Below are positions 1-6,180 of a DNA stretch of 7,827 nucleotides, in pieces. A model generated the notes under the pieces. The model was given only the letters and a program-made list of their open reading frames with translations. It ran no database searches and was not told the DNA's origin. The DNA is from Saprospiraceae bacterium (GTDB lineage: Bacteria; Bacteroidota; Bacteroidia; Chitinophagales; Saprospiraceae): NCBI GenBank assembly GCA_020852155.1, contig JADZBJ010000418.1:1-7827 (forward strand), read 5' to 3'. How positions within the stretch are numbered: the stretch's first letter is position 1; the number at the start of each line of letters is the position of its first letter. Position numbers and translations under genes: made by a program.

Positions 1-855
1 GAAATAGTTTCGGTTGCGGGTGGACTGATGCGGGTTTTCTTTAAACATGGCGTCAGTCAACGGACCTGGAATCTGATAAATGTATTGGCTTCGGCCCAAT
101 TCGCCGGAGATGCTCAGGCGCTGATTGATATCGTATTTCAGGCTGACAAATTGCGATTGTGCATTCGAATTGGCATTATCGCGGTAACCTTCGGAAATGC
201 GCTTTTGATACCAGGCGTAATAAGTCAGTCGGCCAACTTTGCCGCCCAAAGCCTGATAAGTGCTGAGTAATCCATAGGAACCCATCGAATTCTGACTCTC
301 GAAACCGACCCGTTTGGTGGTGTCGGCCAATTTGGTGATGTAGTTAATCATGCCGCCAAACTGAGAGCCGTACTGCAGCGCCGCCGAGCCGTGTATGAGT
401 TCGATTTTTTGAATGGCCTCCATCGGGGGACTGTAATGACTGGCCGGATAACCATAAATATCGGAATTGGTCATGACGCCGTTTTGGCGCACATTGTATT
501 CCCAACTGCGGTGTGGATCAAGCCCGCGCGTGGCGATGTTGACCTGATTGCCGGAGCCATCCATATCGTACACAAATGCGCCGGGGATTTTGGCGAAAAT
601 CTGCCGGCCCGTTTTTTCCGCGAGGTTGGCGGGCAGGTCGTTGACCGTGATGACTTCGTGTTTTTTACCAGACACAATATAGGTCTGGTGAACGCTTCCC
701 AATTCCTTAACTTCCTGAATCTGAAAGCGATAACCCTGGACAGTTACAGGAACCAATACTTTCTGTTGTATGGTATCACCCTCGGTTTGAGCATGGAGTG
801 ACATCGTTGTCAATAGTCCGAACAAGGCGAAAACGCCGGCGATTTTCTTCATCAT
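1..855 (-). CDS. FecA-like TonB-dependent outer-membrane receptor, N-terminal part (runs off left edge)
   Basis: The minus-strand frame from the ATG at 855-853 stays open to base 1, giving 285 residues without a stop. Residues 1-23 form a signal peptide (MMKK, hydrophobic stretch, ending LHAQ). A possible TonB box (VLVPVTV) lies near residues 33-39. A plug domain spans about residues 60-175, with the typical segments VNDLPANLAEKTGRQIFAKIPG-like (71-92), NIATRGLDPHRS (106-117), IQKIELIHGSAALQYGSQ (148-165) and FGGMINYIT (166-174). Beta-barrel strands begin after that. These receptors import ferric-siderophore or ferric-citrate complexes through the outer membrane using TonB-ExbBD energy. The plug resembles FecA, but the substrate cannot be fixed from this fragment. 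No carboxypeptidase-like N-terminal domain, as in SusC, is present. The paired ATG ATG at 855-850 leaves the start uncertain by one codon. The remaining barrel lies outside the window. Confidence 0.93.
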   Translation of the reverse strand, partial: MMKKIAGVFALFGLLTTMSLHAQTEGDTIQQKVLVPVTVQGYRFQIQEVKELGSVHQTYIVSGKKHEVITVNDLPANLAEKTGRQIFAKIPGAFVYDMDGSGNQVNIATRGLDPHRSWEYNVRQNGVMTNSDIYGYPASHYSPPMEAIQKIELIHGSAALQYGSQFGGMINYITKLADTTKRVGFESQNSMGSYGLLSTYQALGGKVGRLTYYAWYQKRISEGYRDNANSNAQSQFVSLKYDINQRLSISGELGRSQYIYQIPGPLTDAMFKENPHQSTRNRNYF

Positions 856-983
856 GTACTGCGCTTTTAATATATTTCCTGAAGGAAGTCTTATTGCGGG
901 CGCAAAGATGATATATTAATTTTGATAAAATCCAGATAAGGGCGGTGATATAAATCAATGGTAAAAATCCCGACACTGGTCAA
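856..983. promoter_or_regulatory. Intergenic leader of the TonB receptor, weak promoter candidate
   Basis: This 128-bp AT-rich gap separates the receptor start from the end of the peptidase gene. On the minus strand, CATCTTTG at 910-903 matches the Bacteroidota -7 element TAnnTTTG in all but one defined position. No TTG lies 19-21 nt upstream of it. A second weak candidate, TACCATTG, is at 963-956. No Shine-Dalgarno sequence precedes the ATG. No Fur-like operator was recognised with confidence, although iron control of such receptors is common. Confidence 0.25.
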
Positions 984-2354
984 TCACTTGCCCATCAAAT
1001 TTTTTAGGCAATTGTCGGTATGCACGTACGTGTTTTCAAATTCCGTCCATTTTTCTCCTGAAATACCGGAAGCCAGCGCCGCCTGTTTCAGGGATTCATA
1101 GTTCAGGTTGGTGGATTGCACGTTTTCGACCATAAAATTCAACAGGCGAAACATGCTGGTTTTCCCGACGGTCTTTTCCAGCCCAGCCAACACCATCGGG
1201 TAATAGTAGTATTTGTGGGTGTTGTCAATTTCCTTTTCGAGGGCGTCCAGGTGAATGAACTTCCGAGCCAGCGCCCTGTCGGTCAGGTACCGTTCGCGCA
1301 GCAATTTTTCATAGGCCGCTGCGCCAAACTGGTTTTCGATGGCTTTCAGGCACAGGTATTCCGCAAAACTCTCGCTGTAAAATCCCCAGTACAGGTTGTC
1401 GGATTTGACTTTTAACCCGAAATACTGGTGCGCCAGTTCGTGGCTGTACAAGCGGTAGGCCATCACGTCGGTCAGTTGCCCGGAGGTTTTGTCAATTTGC
1501 CTTGAAAGCGACGACAGGTTAGCCACGATGCAGGGAAATGCCGCAAAAGCCCAATCCTCGTACTGCGTCGGGCTGCCAATGGAGAAAATCTGCGCCAGCG
1601 CGACCGGTTCGTTGTTTTTGGTGGTCAAAAAACTGCGATAAAAGCGGCGCATACCATCCAGGGCGGCGTCAATACTGATCTGATTTGACGCATTCAGGTT
1701 GCTGTTTAAAAACCACGTATTGCCCTGTTTTGAAAAGGCATACTGGCCTGCATACAGCATCAGGTCGTTGGGCGCTTCGGCGACAAGGTGCGCTTTGGAA
1801 CCATTCACCGGCGCTGTCCCGCCAATATAAATGGACGTGCACTCCGGGCAATTCACCTCAATATCATAAGTAAATTGCGTGATGGTCTGGTTGGTCGTCC
1901 TGTCCACCAAACCCGGACACAGGAACGTTTGATGCGACGCCCTGAGGATGTTGTTTTTAAAAGCAATGACATCCATGCCGTCGCCGGAGCCGACAATTTC
2001 CGCAGGGCCGTAGGTCGGGAACGCGCCGGTATATCGTAGGGTCAGGCGTGTGTCGTGCAGAATGGTGTCTAAGTTCGGTGAATAGCCCATTGTGCTGGAC
2101 AGGAACAGCGACCGTCCCGGAAAGCCCCAATCGAGGTTGTAATCAATGGATTTTCCGTCGGCTTGCAGGTCTTTGATGTTCATGCCGCGGTTCAGGCAAA
2201 TCGCCGGGTTGTCCATTTTCGGAAAATTGGTGAGCGTCAGGTCGGCGGTGATCTGTCCGTGAGACAAATCAATGGCTAAGGCGCCAGTGATTTTGGGCGT
2301 TTGGGCCAGCAGGGTTTGGGCTGAAAATGCGAGCAGGGCGAGAGTGAGGCGCAT
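984..2354 (-). CDS. Secreted M1-like (gluzincin) zinc metallopeptidase, short form
   Basis: The 456-residue product starts with a signal peptide (residues 1-18, ending LLAQ) and should act outside the cytoplasm. The zinc site is clear: HELAH at 305-309, then the third ligand E328 in YSESFAEYL, giving HExxH-x18-E as in M1 aminopeptidases. The context HELAHQYFG is also M1-like. Residues about 20-250 form the beta-rich N-terminal domain, and YYYYP at 382-386 could supply the transition-state tyrosine. Two features are odd. The substrate-binding GxMEN motif expected before the zinc site is missing; the matching place reads WAFAAFP (268-274). The protein is also about half the usual M1 length and lacks the large C-terminal helical domain. 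A CPEC motif lies at 169-172. It follows the glycosylase gene by 55 bp on the same strand, so they may share a transcript. Endopeptidase or atypical aminopeptidase activity are both possible. Confidence 0.85.
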   Translation of the reverse strand: MRLTLALLAFSAQTLLAQTPKITGALAIDLSHGQITADLTLTNFPKMDNPAICLNRGMNIKDLQADGKSIDYNLDWGFPGRSLFLSSTMGYSPNLDTILHDTRLTLRYTGAFPTYGPAEIVGSGDGMDVIAFKNNILRASHQTFLCPGLVDRTTNQTITQFTYDIEVNCPECTSIYIGGTAPVNGSKAHLVAEAPNDLMLYAGQYAFSKQGNTWFLNSNLNASNQISIDAALDGMRRFYRSFLTTKNNEPVALAQIFSIGSPTQYEDWAFAAFPCIVANLSSLSRQIDKTSGQLTDVMAYRLYSHELAHQYFGLKVKSDNLYWGFYSESFAEYLCLKAIENQFGAAAYEKLLRERYLTDRALARKFIHLDALEKEIDNTHKYYYYPMVLAGLEKTVGKTSMFRLLNFMVENVQSTNLNYESLKQAALASGISGEKWTEFENTYVHTDNCLKNLMGK

Positions 2355-2409
2355 AGGGTGGGTGGTTTCAGGTCAAAGAGGCTTTCGTAAAAGAAAGGTT
2401 GCAGGGCGT

Positions 2410-3012
2410 TCAGGCTTTTTGCATCAATCGAAACCGCCAGGGCCATGCTGCGCATTCTCCGGCATAGTCCACACCAATACGCGGCCCGGCAGTAATCATG
2501 TCCTGGAAAACGGGCATTGAACGTTCTTCAATCCAGATGGGCGAACCTTCGGAAATCAGGTTTTGACCGCTTTGGCTGGTATGCAATCCCAGGGCCTGCG
2601 CGACAGCCCCCGGCCCTGTTGTCAGTGTTTTGGATGCCGGAATTTTTCCCTTACCGGATCGTCGGCGCTGCTGCATGATGTCCAGTCCGGCGACAGGCTG
2701 TATGGCGCGAATCAACACGGCATGGGCCATATCTTCCGGGCCGGTCACGACATTGAACAAATGATGAATGCCATAGCACAAATAAATATACGCCCGGCCT
2801 CCGGGTGCGAACATGATTTCGGTGCGCGGGGTACGCCTGTTGCCGTAGGCATGACAAGCCTTGTCGTCGGGTGCGCGATAGGCTTCGGTTTCTGTAATCA
2901 TGCCTCCGGTAATGACGCCATCAAATGCCGTATAAAGCACCGTGCCCAGCAAATCCTGCGCGACTTGCACCACATCGGTACGCAGGTAAAATTCGGAGGT
3001 CAGGCGAGGCAT
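2410..3012 (-). CDS. mpg: DNA-3-methyladenine glycosylase (Aag/Mpg family)
   Basis: This is a 200-residue base-excision repair enzyme that would flip out and remove alkylated purines such as 3-methyladenine from DNA in the cytoplasm. The family signature is complete. ITETEAY (39-45) holds the catalytic Glu E43 and Y45, matching E125 and Y127 of human AAG. H54 matches H136. RAYIYLCYG (73-81) holds the base-stacking Y77, and N87 follows. Further family segments are TTGPGAVAQALG (132-143) and AGPRIGVDYA (175-184). The frame is open upstream to an ATG at 3147, but those extra 45 residues read through an interspersed repeat and a heptamer repeat and do not resemble the family. The ATG at 3012-3010, followed by PRLTSEFYLRTD, gives normal family length. 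The secreted peptidase gene follows 55 bp downstream. No clear promoter was found in front. Confidence 0.95.
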   Translation of the reverse strand: MPRLTSEFYLRTDVVQVAQDLLGTVLYTAFDGVITGGMITETEAYRAPDDKACHAYGNRRTPRTEIMFAPGGRAYIYLCYGIHHLFNVVTGPEDMAHAVLIRAIQPVAGLDIMQQRRRSGKGKIPASKTLTTGPGAVAQALGLHTSQSGQNLISEGSPIWIEERSMPVFQDMITAGPRIGVDYAGECAAWPWRFRLMQKA

Positions 3013-3023
3013 GGAGCAAGGCG

Positions 3024-3062
3024 GTTGAGGTGGTTGAAAGTTGAAATAGTTGAAGGTTGAAA
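3024..3062. repeat. Short tandem heptamer repeat GTTGAAA
   Basis: On the plus strand GTTGAAA occurs at 3033-3039 and 3040-3046 in direct tandem. After a 2-nt gap, GTTGAAG (3049-3055) and GTTGAAA (3056-3062) follow, again in tandem. A degenerate copy beginning GTTGA lies at 3024. On the strand transcribed for the glycosylase it reads TTTCAAC, lying 12-50 nt before that start codon. It could change length by slippage and so alter the leader; that is inference. Confidence 0.75.
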
Positions 3063-3070
3063 TACACCAG

Positions 3071-3111
3071 TCTGTCATCCTGAGCGTCAGCGAAGGATCT
3101 GGCCAGACAGA
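3071..3111. repeat. Interspersed-type palindromic repeat with TCATCCTGAGCG core
   Basis: The segment has nested symmetry. Outer arms TCTGTC (3071-3076) and GACAGA (3106-3111) are complementary. Inside them ATCC (3077-3080) pairs with GGAT (3095-3098), CTGA-GCG-TCAG (3080-3090) forms a small hairpin, and CTGGCCAG (3099-3106) is a palindrome. The core, TCATCCTGAGCG followed by GCGAAGGATCT, resembles a short element I recall as recurring in intergenic DNA of many unrelated bacteria. Only one copy is in this window, so its repeat status rests on recall, not on sequence shown here. Confidence 0.55.
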
Positions 3112-3127
3112 TGTGGGTGTTGGTTGC

Positions 3128-3153
3128 AAGGGTGTGCTCTGGTACACCTTTTT
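3128..3153. terminator. Weak hairpin downstream of the SIR2-TPR gene
   Basis: AAGGGTGT (3128-3135) pairs with ACACCTT (3144-3150), with one bulged base and an 8-nt loop. On the plus strand it is followed by three more T residues. It lies about 10 nt beyond the stop of the minus-strand SIR2-TPR gene and could end that transcript. In that direction there is no good U-tract, so the call is weak. Confidence 0.3.
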
Positions 3154-3162
3154 CCGGGTTCT

Positions 3163-5499
3163 TTACTTGTATCTTTTTAGTATTTCAATGAATTCATCAT
3201 TATTTAAAAAACCTTTCCAATCCAAATCTTTTTCCACGAAGCCCGTAGAGATTTCTGATTTTGAAAGACTCAACGCTAAATAATGTAATGCCTCTTTATC
3301 ATTCCCTCTTATAGCGTAAAAGCAGGCAAGATTATAATAGCCCCCGCCAAGTTCTACTGCCTTGAAGAGTTTTTCATGCGCTTGGAGATACAACTCCTCC
3401 GCCTCTTTTCCTTCTTTTGTCTTTGCCTGTTCCATTAAATTACCCCCCCAGTTGTAATATGTATCTTGATAATCGGGCTTTATTTCTATAGCCTTTTTGT
3501 ATTTTTCAAATGCTTGGAGGTACAACTCCTCCGCTTCTTTTCCTCCTTTTGTTTTTGCCAGATTCCCTAAATAAGTCCCCCAGTTGAAATAGGCTTTATG
3601 GTCATCAGGGTTTATTTCTATTACCTTTTTGAGTTTTTCAAATGCTTGGAGATGAAATTTTTCCGCTTCTTTTCCTTCTTTTTCCTTTGCCAATTTTCCT
3701 AAATAAATCCCCCAGTTGTAATAGACTTCATAGGAATCGGGTTTTATTTCTACAGATTTTTTGAATTTTTCAAACGCTTGGAGATACAATACTTCTGCCT
3801 CTTTTCCTTCTTTTTCCTTTGCCAATTTTCCTAAATAAATCCCCCAGTTGTTATAGGGTTCGTATTTGGCAGGTTTTATTTCTACAGATTTTTTGAATTT
3901 TTCAAATGATTGGAGATATAAATTTTCTGCCTCTTTCCCTTCTTTTGCCATTGCCAAATTTCCTAAAGAAGTGCCCCAGTTGTAATAGGCTTCATCGGAA
4001 TCAGGTTTTATTTCTATAGTCTTCTTGAGTTTTTCAAAAGATTGGAGATACAACACTTCCGCTTCTTTGCCTTCTTTTATTTGTGCCATTTCTCCTAAAT
4101 AAGTTCCCCAGTTGTAATAGGCTTGATGGTAATTGGGGTTTAAATCTATTGCTTTTTTGAATTTTTCAAACGCTTGAAGATGTAATTCATATGCCTCTTT
4201 TCCTTCTTTTGCCATTGCCAAATTTCCTAAAGAAGTCCCCCAGTTGTTATGGGCTTTGTAATAATCAGGTTTTATTTCTACTGCTTTTTTATATTTTTCA
4301 ATCGCTTGGAGATACAACTCCTCCGCCGCTTTCCCTTCTTGTGTATTTGCCAGATCTCCCAGGTCACACCCCCAGTTGTAGTACAAATTAGCAAGCAGAT
4401 CAAAAGCATCCTGATCTGGATTTTCCTTGAGTCTTTTTTCTATTTCTGAAACAACTTCTTGAGCGTATTTTTCTGAAACAAGCAGATTAATAATCTCTTT
4501 TTTCAGGATATCGCTTCTTTTTTTAGAATTGTCTTCTGCGGTTTCTACATTTCCTTCTTCAAATTGTTTTATTGATTCTGCAACCTGCCTTTTTGAAATT
4601 TCCAGTCTTTCTTTAACACCCTTAAAATGCTCTTTTTCATCAATATCAACAATTTCCTCCAGCATATTTTTCAAAGCAGTAAATGGTTTGTCCACTATTA
4701 CCGGTTGAGGCAATCCCAGTTCATTGCTCAACTTCAACATAAAAGAATCAGCGTCATAGCCTTTAATTATAAAAGCATTTGAATTCGGATCAGAAAGGAA
4801 TTCTTGTACATGCTGATTAGGATCGTTATTGTTATAAGTTACCCAATACAGCTCATCATCAAAGCGCCCAAGATTCTTGATGTGTTCAAATATTGGATCT
4901 TCACCACTATATCCGATAAAAATCCATGGTCTTTGATTTTTTATCGTGTCAAATATTCTCGGCACAGTGCTTTTTACTTTTTCCATTTCTGCTGATGTGT
5001 TCAGCAACCAAAGGCCGTGACTTTGCCCATGTAAATAAATTACCGATTTCTCCTTGAATGTAGAGGTGGTGAAATCTCTTAAAATAGCCAAATCATGAGT
5101 GGGTGGGAAAAAATTATACAGAGATAATGCCCGCAGCATCAAATTGTCAAAATTGACAGTAAGGACATAATCTACAAAACCTTCGCTGATTAGTTGAGCC
5201 AAATAAATATGGGTGACATTTATCTTGGCATTATTGATATATTGCTTCAAGATTTCACCCCGCTGGCTTGCAGAGAAACATTCCATCAATCTAGCATAAG
5301 TCCTATCTTCCTCCTTTAAGGCTCCTAAAATTGGACTATCGGAGTATTTAGTTATGATATCCTGAACTATCTCGCTAGCCAGCGGAATATTTCCGGAACG
5401 AGACGCGCCCGCTCCTAGAAAGAATATGGGTTGAGGCCTATTCGATTTTTTAGCCTGTCTTAGTAAATAACCTAATTGCTCAATTGTTCGTTCTTTCAT
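3163..5499 (-). CDS. SIR2-like domain protein with eight 44-residue TPR-like repeats; candidate anti-phage NADase effector
   Basis: The 778-residue product has no signal peptide or membrane segment. Residues about 20-260 form a SIR2-like NAD-binding domain: FFLGAGASRSG (26-36) is the glycine-rich NAD loop, TVNFDNL (114-120) carries the N116/D118 pair, YLHG (155-158) gives the catalytic-type H157, and FIGYSGEDP (194-202) is the late Rossmann motif. The usual zinc-ribbon of deacetylase sirtuins is not visible, so NAD cleavage is more likely than deacetylation. Residues 270-370 form a charged, probably helical linker. Eight units then begin with NWG at 375, 419, 463, 507, 551, 595, 639 and 683, exactly 44 apart, and a TPR-like cap follows (722-746). 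The family analogy is with SIR2 defence proteins (ThsA, DSR2), which deplete NAD on phage sensing; the repeats would be the sensor or oligomerisation part. The gene is AT-rich: hand counts give 21/60 and 20/60 G+C (3481-3540, 4921-4980), against 39/60 in the glycosylase and 36/60 in the cupin gene. It stands alone, with no recognisable partner gene. Confidence 0.9.
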   Translation of the reverse strand: MKERTIEQLGYLLRQAKKSNRPQPIFFLGAGASRSGNIPLASEIVQDIITKYSDSPILGALKEEDRTYARLMECFSASQRGEILKQYINNAKINVTHIYLAQLISEGFVDYVLTVNFDNLMLRALSLYNFFPPTHDLAILRDFTTSTFKEKSVIYLHGQSHGLWLLNTSAEMEKVKSTVPRIFDTIKNQRPWIFIGYSGEDPIFEHIKNLGRFDDELYWVTYNNNDPNQHVQEFLSDPNSNAFIIKGYDADSFMLKLSNELGLPQPVIVDKPFTALKNMLEEIVDIDEKEHFKGVKERLEISKRQVAESIKQFEEGNVETAEDNSKKRSDILKKEIINLLVSEKYAQEVVSEIEKRLKENPDQDAFDLLANLYYNWGCDLGDLANTQEGKAAEELYLQAIEKYKKAVEIKPDYYKAHNNWGTSLGNLAMAKEGKEAYELHLQAFEKFKKAIDLNPNYHQAYYNWGTYLGEMAQIKEGKEAEVLYLQSFEKLKKTIEIKPDSDEAYYNWGTSLGNLAMAKEGKEAENLYLQSFEKFKKSVEIKPAKYEPYNNWGIYLGKLAKEKEGKEAEVLYLQAFEKFKKSVEIKPDSYEVYYNWGIYLGKLAKEKEGKEAEKFHLQAFEKLKKVIEINPDDHKAYFNWGTYLGNLAKTKGGKEAEELYLQAFEKYKKAIEIKPDYQDTYYNWGGNLMEQAKTKEGKEAEELYLQAHEKLFKAVELGGGYYNLACFYAIRGNDKEALHYLALSLSKSEISTGFVEKDLDWKGFLNNDEFIEILKRYK
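3334..4389 (-). repeat. Eight in-frame 132-bp tandem repeats encoding TPR-like units
   Basis: Eight units of exactly 132 bp (1056 bp in total) lie inside the SIR2-TPR gene. Each encodes a 44-residue unit with the pattern NWGxxLGxLAxxKEGKEAE, then LYLQAFEKxKKAIEIKP, then a variable stretch of about six residues. Conserved W, L, G, A and P positions fit TPR helices, with about ten extra residues compared with the standard 34, probably lengthening the helix A to helix B connection. Units 5 and 6 share 51 identical bases (3801-3851 and 3669-3719). Units 2 and 4 share 35 identical bases (4202-4236 and 3938-3972). Confidence 0.9.
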
Positions 5500-5507
5500 A
5501 TAAAATC

Positions 5508-5549
5508 TTATCTATTGTTAAAGGCGTGGTATATAACGGTTGTTTTCAT
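5508..5549 (-). CDS. Possible 13-codon leader ORF before the SIR2-TPR gene
   Basis: An ATG at 5549-5547 opens a frame encoding MKTTVIYHAFNNR and stops with TAA at 5510-5508, 8 nt before the ATG of the SIR2-TPR gene. The spacing would allow translational coupling. The peptide resembles nothing I know, no ribosome binding site is evident, and a frame of this length arises easily by chance. Confidence 0.15.
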   Translation of the reverse strand: MKTTVIYHAFNNR

Positions 5550-5682
5550 TATCCTTACTTTGCGATAATATCCCAAAAAACATCTGCTATCCAGTCCAAC
5601 CGACCAGACAATGCTGGGTATCAATAAACAGTAAACCAAAAGAAGACGGCTCTTCGTGGGGCGAGTAGAAATTAAATTACGG

Positions 5683-5713
5683 CAAATCTAAAACAACCCT
5701 GGCGAAACCTCAA
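5683..5713 (-). promoter_or_regulatory. Bacteroidota-type promoter upstream of the SIR2-TPR gene
   Basis: On the minus strand TTG (5713-5711), a 20-nt spacer and TAGATTTG (5690-5683) match the Bacteroidota sigma consensus TTG-N19-21-TAnnTTTG at every defined base. Transcription would begin near 5676 and run toward the SIR2-TPR gene, with a leader of about 177 nt. The long leader leaves room for control, but no known riboswitch was recognised. Confidence 0.5.
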
Positions 5714-5759
5714 TCAGCGTCTTTGTTTTTTTAGATTGTACCTTCACCTCACACCAAAT

Positions 5760-5785
5760 CCACAAATAACCAATTCCACAAATAA
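5760..5785. repeat. Direct repeat CCACAAATAA, two copies
   Basis: CCACAAATAA occurs at 5760-5769 and again at 5776-5785, a 16-bp step, just before the cupin start codon at 5791. It could be a binding site read by a dimeric regulator, or a simple local duplication of A-rich leader sequence. No cupin promoter matching the consensus was found nearby. Confidence 0.35.
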
Positions 5786-5790
5786 TCGCC

Positions 5791-6138
5791 ATGCATTTCA
5801 CCATCCAGCAAGCCCTTCAACAGTTGAGCGCTGCCGACGGTCAGCCGGTTTTCAAGGAATTGTTTCGCCACGGCTCCATGTCGGTCGAAATGTACAAGCC
5901 TGTCGGAAAAGATTACCAGCAGCCGCATCGTCAGGACGAGATTTACGTCATTGCCAGCGGGCATGGGCAGTTTCAAAACGGCGAGGTCATCCATCCTTTC
6001 GGGCCGGGCGACTGGCTGTTTGTTCCGGCTGGTGTGGAGCATCGGTTTCTGGAATTTTCCGAGGATTTTGCCACCTGGGTAATCTTTTATGGCCCGGACG
6101 GAGGTGAAAATCCCCCTGCTACGGAACATTTCCAATAA
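5791..6138 (+). CDS. Small single-domain cupin protein
   Basis: The 115-residue product is one cupin barrel with no signal peptide, so it is probably cytoplasmic. Cupin motif 1 is degenerate: PHRQDEIYVIASGHG (45-59) keeps H46 and E50 as possible metal ligands, with Arg in place of the usual second His. Motif 2 is GDWLFVPAGVEHRF (73-86), with P79, G81 and H84 in the canonical places, so three of the four usual ligands are present. Such small cupins bind small ligands or act as isomerases, oxygenases or sensors; no substrate can be assigned. The start fits because the barrel begins soon after it, and two upstream in-frame ATGs are absent from the leader. It converges on the esterase-family gene, and its last codons overlap the left arm and loop of a terminator-like hairpin. 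Its base composition is GC-rich like the flanks and unlike the SIR2-TPR gene. Confidence 0.88.
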   Translation: MHFTIQQALQQLSAADGQPVFKELFRHGSMSVEMYKPVGKDYQQPHRQDEIYVIASGHGQFQNGEVIHPFGPGDWLFVPAGVEHRFLEFSEDFATWVIFYGPDGGENPPATEHFQ

Positions 6139-6147
6139 CAGGGGGAT
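6110..6147 (-). terminator. Terminator-like hairpin between convergent genes
   Basis: ATCCCCCTG (6110-6118) and CAGGGGGAT (6139-6147) form a perfect 9-bp stem with a 20-nt loop that includes the cupin stop codon. Read on the minus strand, the stem is followed by TTTTC, so it best serves as a factor-independent terminator for the esterase-family gene, which ends at 6181. The plus-strand side lacks a U-tract. The long loop weakens the call. Confidence 0.5.
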
Positions 6148-6160
6148 ATAGCAATCAAAC

Positions 6161-6178
6161 AACCGGAATAACCCGGTT
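6161..6178. terminator. Second small inverted repeat at the convergent junction
   Basis: AACCGG (6161-6166) and CCGGTT (6173-6178) form a 6-bp stem with a 6-nt loop, immediately beyond the stop codon of the esterase-family gene. On the minus strand a T-rich stretch (GTTTGATTG) follows. It may act with the neighbouring larger hairpin to end both converging transcripts. Confidence 0.4.
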
Positions 6179-6180
6179 TC

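Noticed and set aside
391..801. 136-residue plus-strand ORF antisense to the TonB receptor
   Set aside because: The minus-strand frame gives an unmistakable receptor plug domain; this is a mirror of it.
776..976. 66-residue minus-strand ORF across the TonB receptor start
   Set aside because: It overlaps the receptor's signal-peptide region and the AT-rich leader in another frame and has no recognisable features.
3013..3147. In-frame upstream extension of the glycosylase gene to an ATG at 3147
   Set aside because: The 45 extra residues translate the heptamer array and the palindromic element, look low in complexity and do not belong to the family; the ATG at 3012 gives the usual length.
3334..4389. 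Regular 132-bp periodicity that could suggest a CRISPR or satellite array
   Set aside because: The period is a whole number of codons, the frame is open throughout and the units encode TPR-like helices; there are no short repeats with unique spacers.
5640..5670. Partly symmetric GCTC…GAGT stretch as a possible terminator or riboswitch
   Set aside because: The pairing is short and imperfect, and no known riboswitch core was recognised.
5749..6162. 137-residue minus-strand ORF antisense to the cupin gene
   Set aside because: The plus-strand frame carries both cupin motifs; the antisense product resembles nothing and crosses the terminator-like hairpin.
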